DNA from: Adhaeribacter sp. | Lineage (GTDB): Bacteria > Bacteroidota > Bacteroidia > Cytophagales > Hymenobacteraceae | Assembly (NCBI GenBank): GCA_028288395.1 | Contig: JAQBNV010000268.1 | Span: 1-8,103, forward strand | Reading direction: 5' to 3' | DNA length: 8,103 nt | Shown here: positions 1 through 5,074 of the stretch, in pieces | Position numbering within the stretch: position 1 is the first letter of the stretch | Layout of the letters: every line of letters begins with the position of its first letter | Translations under genes and position numbers: made by a program | Notes under the pieces: model-generated | Databases searched by the model: none | What the model was told of the DNA's origin: nothing | The model's input: only the letters and a program-made list of their open reading frames with translations

Positions 1-258
1 ACAATCACTATCGGTAAAAAACTTTATTTCCTAAATACGCAGCCCCGCCGACCGCGTTGGTAATTGCATTCTACAATGTTTACCAGGTTCTGGCACTAAA
101 TTAGCTATAATTATGACAGCACCAAAAACTTTCTGCCGGATTTTCGGTACTATAAATAGCTTTGTATTGGCTGAGAATATAATTAGTTTTGCAGGTTGTA
201 ACTTGGCTACCCAGGTCCTTATAATGCAGGTTGCGAACTAACCCACTGGAAACTGACT
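1..258. other. Non-coding leader region at the left edge
   Basis: No reading frame of convincing length or composition is visible on either strand. One + frame is open from base 1 to a TAA at 61-63 and could be the last 20 codons of a gene lying outside the window, but its translation matches nothing I recognise. The right part probably holds the promoter and untranslated leader of the glycosyltransferase gene. Confidence 0.5.
131..164 (+). promoter_or_regulatory. Possible Bacteroidota-type promoter for the glycosyltransferase gene
   Basis: TAGCTTTG at 157-164 fits the Bacteroidota -7 consensus TAnnTTTG exactly. A weak -33 element (TTCTG, 131-135) lies 21 bases upstream, slightly more than the usual 19-20. 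The predicted transcript would have a leader of about 90 bases before the ATG at 259. The short motif could occur by chance in AT-rich DNA. Confidence 0.3.
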
Positions 259-1026
259 ATGATAATAAATACGCAGGTATCATGTATAATCCCGTTTTAT
301 AACGAAGGGTACCGGGTTTTTGAGGTACTTGAAGTTGTTACGCAGGTTAAAAGCATTACCCAGGTTATTTGTATTGATGATGGCTCGACGGATAATACCG
401 CTCAACTGATCCAGGACCACTGGCCAACTGTGGAGTTGGTGCGCTTACCGCAAAACAAGGGCAAAGCTGCCGCTATCCGGCACGGCTTGCAAAAGGCCGA
501 AAACGAAAATATTTTATTAATGGATGCTGATTTACAATCTATTAATAAAGAAGAAGTTGAAAAAGCCATCCGGGCCATTGCGCGGCAGAATCTGGATATG
601 ATTATTTTGCGACGTATCAATGCGCCCTGGTTTGTAAAGTTTGACCTGGGTGATATTTTATTATCGGGCGAACGCATTGTATAGAAAATAGACCTGACTA
701 AAATATTGAATCAGCAGGTAACCGGCTACCAGTTGGAACTGGCCATTAATTTATACATGCAAAAACACAAACGGGCCGTTCGCTGGATGCCCTGGTCGGC
801 CACCAACACCTACAAAGCTAAAAAAATAGGTCTGGTAGAAGGGTATAAAAAAGAATTTGAAATGTTCACCGACATCGTATTGTATGCCGGCCTGAAGAAT
901 ATTATAAAGCAAATAACACTTTTTGCCACCAAAGAAGTAGAGGCTGAAGAGATGCCTGTTAAAAAAAGTATCTTTCAACCCAAAGCCGGTTTCCGAAATA
1001 TGCTAAAACAAATGGCCGGTAATTAA
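259..1026 (+). pseudogene. Family 2 glycosyltransferase, interrupted by an in-frame TAG
   Basis: This is a GT-A fold, family 2 glycosyltransferase, which moves a sugar from a nucleotide-sugar to an unknown acceptor. No membrane segment is visible, so it is probably cytosolic or peripheral. The N-terminal half has the nucleotide-binding start (IIPFYNEG, residues 10-17), the acidic pair in CIDDGSTD (D40, D41), NKGKAAAIRHGL (66-77) and the metal-binding DxD in MDADLQ (D89, D91). SGERI (136-140) is typical of this subfamily. Codon 142 (682-684) is TAG. The same frame then stays open through WMPWSATNTYKAKKIG to TAA at 1024-1026, giving 255 codons, a normal length for small soluble members. Related proteins usually have a basic residue after ERI(V/L), so one A-to-T change from AAG would explain the stop. 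The 141-residue piece keeps the catalytic motifs but lacks the C-terminal part. TTG at 706 could restart translation, but nothing marks it as a start. Base calling error remains possible. Confidence 0.8.
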
Positions 1027-1292
1027 ACAGTTTTTGTTTTAATAATGGCTACCCAAATTATTGCCTTTACCAGCTAATAAATATCCGGCACCTTCCTCCT
1101 GCTGGTGGGACAGTTAGCCAAAATACCAGATTCCAGGCCATACCAGCCACCTAATCCAAAGCCAGCAACCCACCCTATCTCAAGGCAGAAAACGACCACC
1201 AACCATATCTAAACAACCCCGCTGACCGTTAGCTACAGGGTCGGCATACCGGCACATCTCGCTTTTTTACCCATAGGCACCGTAATGAGCCT
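1027..1292. other. Non-coding region, partly A+C-rich
   Basis: No gene is supported here. The + frame beginning ATG at 1045 meets two adjacent stops after ten codons. On the minus strand a 42-codon TTG-initiated frame (1202 to 1074) is glycine- and tryptophan-rich, but I do not recognise it. Bases 1141-1220 are strongly skewed: 64 of 80 are A or C on this strand. The segment separates the glycosyltransferase end from the rpmB terminator. Confidence 0.5.
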
Positions 1293-1356
1293 AAAAAAAC
1301 AAAGCGGCAACGGAGAAAACAGGCTTTCGTAAACAAAGCTGCTTTCTCCGTTGCCG
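1293..1356 (-). terminator. Rho-independent terminator of rpmB
   Basis: Perfect 14-bp inverted repeat: CGGCAACGGAGAAA at 1305-1318 pairs with its complement at 1343-1356. The 24-base gap can form an inner stem (GCTTT 1323-1327 with AAAGC 1335-1339). Read on the minus strand, the stem is followed by CTTTG and then seven T residues (complement of 1293-1299), as expected of an intrinsic terminator. The + strand side has no T run. The stem begins about 100 bases past the rpmB stop codon, so it should end that transcript. Confidence 0.75.
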
Positions 1357-1449
1357 GGAAAATGTTAAAAAAGGGGCACACATTATCCGTTGCCCGCTCA
1401 GAAGCGGTACTTGTACCGGCTAAAGCCTGGAAACAACGTCAGCGGCGCT

Positions 1450-1469
1450 TATCGTATTAATATACGATA
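1450..1469. repeat. Palindrome across the rpmB stop codon
   Basis: TATCGTAT (1450-1457) and ATACGATA (1462-1469) are perfect 8-bp inverted arms around a 4-base TAAT loop. They overlap the last codons and the TAA of rpmB (1457-1459). No T run follows on either strand, so it is not a typical terminator. It could be a mild RNA 3' structure or chance from the Tyr/Ile codons at the C-terminus. Confidence 0.4.
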
Positions 1470-1696
1470 TAACCTTCCGCTACTGCTTTTTTCAAAACAG
1501 CAGAAATACCGTTTTTATTGATAGTTCTGATTGCCGAGGTAGATACTTTTAAAGTAATCCAGGCATCCTCTTCCGGAACATAAAATCTTTTCTTTTGCAG
1601 GTTCGGATAAAATTTACGCTTCGTTTTATTATTTGCGTGCGATACATTATTTCCTACCTGTGGTCTTTTGCCGGTTAAATCACAAACTCGTGCCAT
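1457..1696 (-). CDS. rpmB: 50S ribosomal protein L28
   Basis: Ribosomal protein L28, a structural protein of the large subunit. The 79-residue product has the usual family length. It starts with the characteristic [27 protein letters not shown] block and continues with [15 protein letters not shown], then a C-terminal domain with the [11 protein letters not shown] strand-helix region. Apart from Cys5 there are no cysteines, so this is the zinc-free form, as in E. coli L28. The ATG at 1694-1696 is the family start. The gene lies 81 bases downstream of the DUF5522 gene on the same strand and is followed by its own terminator (1293-1356). In many Bacteroidota L28 is followed by rpmG (L33), a DUF4295 gene and ftsY; none of these is present here, so rpmB appears to end its transcript alone. 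Confidence 0.97.
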   Translation of the reverse strand: MARVCDLTGKRPQVGNNVSHANNKTKRKFYPNLQKKRFYVPEEDAWITLKVSTSAIRTINKNGISAVLKKAVAEGYIVY

Positions 1697-1726
1697 CGTA
1701 ATATTGTCAGTTTATCTAAAGGGACG

Positions 1727-1757
1727 CAAATATCGGAAATTATACCTTAAAACCCAA
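1727..1757 (-). promoter_or_regulatory. Possible rpmB promoter
   Basis: On the minus strand GATATTTG (1734-1727) partly matches TAnnTTTG, with the TTTG intact. TTG at 1757-1755 lies 20 bases upstream, a suitable place for a -33 element. The start of transcription would fall about 25 bases before the rpmB ATG. It lies in the 81-base gap after the DUF5522 gene, so rpmB need not depend on readthrough. The match is imperfect. Confidence 0.35.
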
Positions 1758-1777
1758 CAGCTGCCAGAAAAAAATTT

Positions 1778-1948
1778 CTAACCCTGCTGAGGCGCCTGTT
1801 TTTTAACGAACCCATAGGGGCAGTGTTTACAGCCGTTTTTACAGCAAAAACCGCGTTTCCGGAGATATTTTTCGGTTAAAACCAGCAGTCCTTGTTCGTT
1901 AAAATAAAAATCGTCAGGGGCCAATGGTGCTAATTCAGGCTTGCTCAA
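1778..1948 (-). CDS. Small cysteine-rich DUF5522-type protein
   Basis: A 56-residue protein with the pattern I associate with DUF5522, a family of unknown function. An acidic/aromatic stretch DDFYFNEQGLLVLTEKY (12-28) is followed by KRGFCCKNGCKHCPYGF (31-47). The four cysteines C35, C36, C40 and C43 in the pattern CCxxxCxxCPYG could bind a metal ion or Fe-S cluster; that is inference from the spacing. There is no signal peptide or membrane segment, so a cytosolic location is likely. The frame runs back to a TGA eight codons upstream with no ATG or GTG, so TTG at 1948-1946 is the best start. The gene sits upstream of rpmB on the same strand and divergent from rocD. A promoter-like TACTTTTG lies 38 bases before the start. 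The family match is from memory of the motif; that the frame is coding is the surer part. Confidence 0.8.
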   Translation of the reverse strand: MSKPELAPLAPDDFYFNEQGLLVLTEKYLRKRGFCCKNGCKHCPYGFVKKQAPQQG

Positions 1949-1986
1949 TAGGGTACATTCCGGGTATCAGGCCGGTTCTCCGACTC

Positions 1987-2019
1987 CAAAAGTAAACCAA
2001 AATTTCGAATATTACTTAA
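1987..2019 (-). promoter_or_regulatory. Probable promoter of the DUF5522 gene
   Basis: On the minus strand TACTTTTG (1994-1987) is an exact match to the Bacteroidota -7 consensus TAnnTTTG. TTTA (2019-2016), 21 bases upstream, is a weak -33 candidate. The distance to the TTG start at 1948 allows a leader of roughly 30 bases. This supports the non-ATG start chosen for the gene. Confidence 0.45.
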
Positions 2020-2039
2020 ACCGTTGCCTGGTCGCCAAA

Positions 2040-2070
2040 TTTTTAATCTCTTCTTCTTTAACTACTTTTG
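2040..2070 (+). promoter_or_regulatory. Probable rocD promoter
   Basis: TACTTTTG at 2063-2070 matches TAnnTTTG exactly. TTTT at 2040-2043 lies exactly 19 bases upstream, matching three of four bases of the -33 TTTG. The leader before the rocD ATG at 2157 would be about 80 bases. It is divergent from the DUF5522 promoter; the two -7 octamers are 68 bases apart. Confidence 0.5.
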
Positions 2071-2156
2071 CATCTGGCATCGTTAATTTAGATAGCCGCT
2101 CCAGTTCAGGGCCCTTATTAATTTGGAACGCGTTAAACCTTTAAACGCCGAAGCTC

Positions 2157-3395
2157 ATGCAAAACACCTCCATTACTTCCAGCCAGGATGCGACTGCCCT
2201 CGAAGAAAAATACGGCGCCCATAATTATCATCCCTTGCCAGTGGTGCTCACCCGCGGCGAAGGCGTATTCCTGTGGGACGTAGAAGGCAAGCAGTACTAC
2301 GATTTTTTGTCGGCATACAGTGCCGTAAACCAGGGCCACTGCCATCCTAAAATTATAAAGGCGCTGGTAACGCAGGCCCAGCAGCTTACCCTTACCTCGC
2401 GGGCTTTTTATAACAACAAACTCGGCGAATGCGAAAAATATATCTGCGAATATTTTGGGTACGATAAAGTTTTATTGATGAACTCGGGAGCCGAGGCGGT
2501 AGAAACGGCCCTTAAACTAGCCCGGAAATGGGGTTACGAACAAAAAGGCATTCCGAAACACGAAGCCGAAATAATCGTGGCGGAGCAGAACTTTCACGGG
2601 CGCACCACCGGTATTATTTCTTTTTCTACTGATCCGGACGCGACGCGGGGTTTTGGCCCGTACATGCCGGGTTTTAAAGTAATTCCGTACAACAACTTAG
2701 AGGCCCTGGAAGAGGCCTTGCAAAATCCGCACGTCTGCGGTTTCCTGGTAGAGCCCATCCAGGGCGAAGCCGGGGTAATAGTACCGGATGCGGGCTACCT
2801 GGCTACTGCCCACGCCCTCTGCCAGAAACACCACGTACTGCTGCTCGCCGACGAAATTCAAACCGGTATCGGCCGGACCGGACAATTATTAGCCTCAGAC
2901 TACGATGAGGTGCATCCGGATATATTGATTCTGGGCAAAGCTTTATCGGGCGGCGTATTGCCGGTTTCGGCGGTCTTAGCTTCCGACGAAATAATGTTGT
3001 GTTTAAAACCCGGCGAACACGGCTCTACTTTTGGCGGCAACCCCCTGGCCTGCGTCGTGGCGGTGGCGGCCCTGGAAGTGATCCGGGAAGAAAAGCTGGT
3101 GGAAAATGCCCGGCGGCTGGGCGAAATTTTCCGGCACCGCCTGGAAGCTATCCGGGCCCAACACCCGGCCTTGGTGGCGCTGGTACGGGGGAAAGGCCTG
3201 CTCAATGCCATGGTAATAAACCCTACCCCCGACGGCCGCACTGCCTGGGATGTATGCGTAGCCCTGAAAGAGAACGGTTTACTGGCCAAACCTACCCACG
3301 GCCATATTATCAGGTTTGCGCCCCCGCTGGTAATTACCGAAGAACAACTGCACGGTTGTTGCGATATTATTGCCAAAACCATTGCTGAATTTTAA
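2157..3395 (+). CDS. rocD: Ornithine aminotransferase (ornithine--oxo-acid transaminase)
   Basis: A PLP-dependent class III aminotransferase. It transfers the delta-amino group of L-ornithine to 2-oxoglutarate, giving glutamate-5-semialdehyde (which cyclises to pyrroline-5-carboxylate) and glutamate, thus linking arginine/ornithine breakdown to proline and glutamate. The 412 residues are full length. Residues align with human OAT at a constant offset of 31: Y24 (Y55) and Y54 (Y85) in the substrate pocket, R149 in FHGRT (R180), E204 in GEAG (E235), D232 in [12 protein letters not shown] (D263) and the Schiff-base lysine K261 in ILGKALSGG (K292). R386 in IIRFAPP corresponds to R413. Y54 and E204 favour true OAT over acetylornithine or GABA aminotransferases. 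[12 protein letters not shown] (109-120) holds the cofactor phosphate. It is cytosolic, with no signal peptide. Start is the ATG at 2157, about 85 bases after a promoter-like site. hemB follows 64 bases later; no arginase or proline gene is in view. Confidence 0.95.
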   Translation: MQNTSITSSQDATALEEKYGAHNYHPLPVVLTRGEGVFLWDVEGKQYYDFLSAYSAVNQGHCHPKIIKALVTQAQQLTLTSRAFYNNKLGECEKYICEYFGYDKVLLMNSGAEAVETALKLARKWGYEQKGIPKHEAEIIVAEQNFHGRTTGIISFSTDPDATRGFGPYMPGFKVIPYNNLEALEEALQNPHVCGFLVEPIQGEAGVIVPDAGYLATAHALCQKHHVLLLADEIQTGIGRTGQLLASDYDEVHPDILILGKALSGGVLPVSAVLASDEIMLCLKPGEHGSTFGGNPLACVVAVAALEVIREEKLVENARRLGEIFRHRLEAIRAQHPALVALVRGKGLLNAMVINPTPDGRTAWDVCVALKENGLLAKPTHGHIIRFAPPLVITEEQLHGCCDIIAKTIAEF

Positions 3396-3459
3396 AGACT
3401 CCTTATTTGTTAAATGAAAGCGCTACCGCTTTTAATGCACAACGAACCTTATTTATACC

Positions 3460-4440
3460 ATGAGTAGTATGATCAGACGGCCCCGCCGTAACCGTAAAAA
3501 TGAAGTAATCCGGAATTTAGTACAGGAAAATGCCGTATCGGTAAACGATCTGATATTCCCGATATTTGTTATAGAAGGCCAGAACCAAGCCGTGGAAATA
3601 AGCTCAATGCCGGGCATTTATCGCTACAGCACCGACCGCATGCTCGACGAAATTGCCGCCTGCGTAGATTTAGGACTGAAAGCCTTTGCTCCTTTCCCGG
3701 TTATCAGCGAAGGCAAAAAAGACCGCTTCGCCACCGAAAGCTTTAACCCCGATAACCTGTTTGTTAAATTTATCTCCGAAGTAAAAAGAAATTTCCCGGA
3801 CGTGGTACTCATGACTGATGTTGCCATGGACCCCTACAGCTCCGACGGCCACGACGGCATTGTCGACAACGGCGAAATCCTGAATGATGCCACTCTCGAA
3901 ATATTAGGTAAAATGGCGCTGGCACAAGCCCGGGCCGGGGCCGACATTATCGGGCCTTCGGATATGATGGACGGCCGCGTGGGTTTTATCCGGAATTATT
4001 TAGATTCAAATGGCTTTCAGAATGTAGCTATTATGGCCTACACCGCCAAATACGCCAGTGCGTTCTACGGGCCTTTCCGCGATGCGCTGGACTCTGCCCC
4101 CAAATTCGGCGACAAAAAAACGTACCAGATGAACCCCGCCAACAGCCGCGAAGCTTTGCTGGAAGCCGAACTAGACACCATGGAAGGTGCCGATTACCTG
4201 ATGGTTAAACCTGGCCTGCCTTATTTAGATATTGTAAAATCCTTGCGGGATAATTCGCATTTACCAATTGCGGTTTACAACATCAGCGGCGAATATGCAA
4301 TGGTAAAAGCGGCGGCCCAAAACGGCTGGATAGACGGCGAACGGGCCATGGCCGAAATATTACTCAGCTTTAAACGGGCCGGCGCCGATATTATCCTCAC
4401 TTACTTCGCAAAGGAATATGCCCAGTTATTAAAAAGATAG
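3460..4440 (+). CDS. hemB: Porphobilinogen synthase (delta-aminolevulinic acid dehydratase)
   Basis: Condenses two 5-aminolevulinate molecules into porphobilinogen, the second common step of heme and tetrapyrrole synthesis, in the cytosol. The 326 residues are full length, beginning with the family's RRPRRNRKNEVIR block. The two active-site lysines are K197 in YTAKYAS and K250 in MVKPGLPYLD, the latter being the Schiff-base lysine. The metal loop at 118-134 reads MTDVAMDPYSSDGHDGI. The three zinc-binding cysteines of the E. coli and animal enzymes are replaced by A, D and D, as in the Mg-dependent Pseudomonas type. ATG at 3460 is the chosen start; M4 (3469) would also fit, and some relatives begin nearer that point. 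The gene lies 64 bases after rocD without an evident promoter of its own, so shared transcription is possible, though the two pathways are separate. Confidence 0.96.
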   Translation: MSSMIRRPRRNRKNEVIRNLVQENAVSVNDLIFPIFVIEGQNQAVEISSMPGIYRYSTDRMLDEIAACVDLGLKAFAPFPVISEGKKDRFATESFNPDNLFVKFISEVKRNFPDVVLMTDVAMDPYSSDGHDGIVDNGEILNDATLEILGKMALAQARAGADIIGPSDMMDGRVGFIRNYLDSNGFQNVAIMAYTAKYASAFYGPFRDALDSAPKFGDKKTYQMNPANSREALLEAELDTMEGADYLMVKPGLPYLDIVKSLRDNSHLPIAVYNISGEYAMVKAAAQNGWIDGERAMAEILLSFKRAGADIILTYFAKEYAQLLKR

Positions 4441-4820
4441 TTACATCATAATAGATTAATACTTTTATTAATTTAAAGTTGCGCCTTAGGAAAACAGGTT
4501 AACTATTTATCTGGCATTTATCTGGCGCGAGGCTTCCGCCGCAGGTCTGTTTCCCTCTAGGCTAATATCCAAAGTAGGCAGAGGCCAAAAGGAGCTATTT
4601 AAAGTATACCCCGGTGGTTTAGTAAGGCCGGAGGCCGGCAGAAAGAAGACATGGGCGAGGACGCACACGCCAGATAACGCAGGTAGCAGATCCTTTTGGA
4701 ATACTTCGAATGCGGCAGAATGCACCGTATGATTCATTTTGTAGCCTTGGACTACCAGCAGTAGTTTAAGCTTTCGCAACAACACGAATTCTTAAGCACA
4801 GAAGCATTTTAATATTGGTA
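4441..4820. other. Gene-free region downstream of hemB
   Basis: About 380 bases without a supported gene. The only longer frame (minus strand, 4785 to 4507, 92 codons) begins with a hydrophobic stretch but resembles no family I know and has no promoter-like site. The stretch contains an 11-bp tandem repeat (4505-4526) and a partial inverted copy of it at 4668-4677. It could be decayed sequence; no parent gene or element is recognisable. Confidence 0.45.
4505..4526. repeat. 11-bp perfect tandem repeat, with a distant inverted copy
   Basis: ATTTATCTGGC occurs twice head to tail (4505-4515 and 4516-4526). TTATCTGGCG (4518-4527) is found again in reverse complement at 4668-4677 (CGCCAGATAA), about 140 bases away. 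Two copies are too few to call an array, and the inverted match is short enough to be chance. Confidence 0.6.
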
Positions 4821-4865
4821 TAAAATAGAAAGAGGCGGCCTTCATGGCCGCCTCTTTCTATTTTA
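4821..4865. terminator. Strong bidirectional intrinsic terminator
   Basis: TAAAATAGAAAGAGGCGGCC (4821-4840) and its exact complement (4846-4865) form a perfect 20-bp stem with a 5-base TTCAT loop. The stem has a GC-rich top (GAGGCGGCC) and an A/T-rich base, so either strand ends in a U-rich tail (TTTCTATTTTA). It sits between convergent genes: about 380 bases after hemB and about 210 bases beyond the end of the minus-strand propeller gene. It can insulate both transcripts. Confidence 0.8.
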
Positions 4866-4974
4866 ATCAGTACATTATTTACGCTCTTTAAACGGCAGTA
4901 AATCCGTTAAGGCAGGGGAAAGAGTTTAACCAGAAGGTATACCAGCTTGCTTTACTAATACCATATTAGGTTTG

Positions 4975-4992
4975 TAAAACCCGCCGGTTTTA
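4975..4992. terminator. Small hairpin, possible terminator of the propeller gene
   Basis: TAAAACC (4975-4981) and GGTTTTA (4986-4992) are perfect 7-bp arms around a CGCC loop, lying 82 bases beyond the minus-strand stop codon at 5075. The A tract and T tract are part of the stem, as often seen in short bidirectional terminators. The stem is short and no further T run follows, so it may be only a weak terminator upstream of the strong one at 4821-4865. Confidence 0.4.
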
Positions 4993-5074
4993 TGCCTGCA
5001 GTTACTTTATATATTCAGCTTGGTATTAAATATTCTCTTCCGGCATTTGCAAAAAGAGTTAACCAAGCCAAAAT

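Noticed and set aside
1074..1202. 42-codon TTG-initiated minus-strand frame rich in Gly and Trp
   Set aside because: It could suggest a small membrane peptide, but it lies in base-skewed DNA that explains its composition, has no start context and matches no family I know.
1045..1215. + strand frame MATQIIAFTS followed by two stops and then an open stretch
   Set aside because: Two adjacent stop codons and no recognisable domain; not enough to call a pseudogene.
2900..3388. Long alternative frames on both strands within rocD
   Set aside because: They overlap the conserved C-terminal half of ornithine aminotransferase, whose active-site residues fix the true frame; the products are low-complexity Pro/Arg/Ser-rich sequences.
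3417..3432. Hairpin AAAGCG-CTAC-CGCTTT between rocD and hemB
   Set aside because: A stem of only 6 bp with no T run afterwards; too weak to call a terminator or attenuator.
2157..4440. rocD-hemB as a functional metabolic operon
   Set aside because: Same strand and 64-base spacing allow co-transcription, but ornithine catabolism and tetrapyrrole synthesis share no step, so a joint function is not supported.
4507..4785. 92-codon minus-strand frame downstream of hemB
   Set aside because: Its product has no recognisable motif, there is no promoter-like site upstream, and the composition does not resemble the neighbouring genes. It overlaps the repeat-bearing gap.
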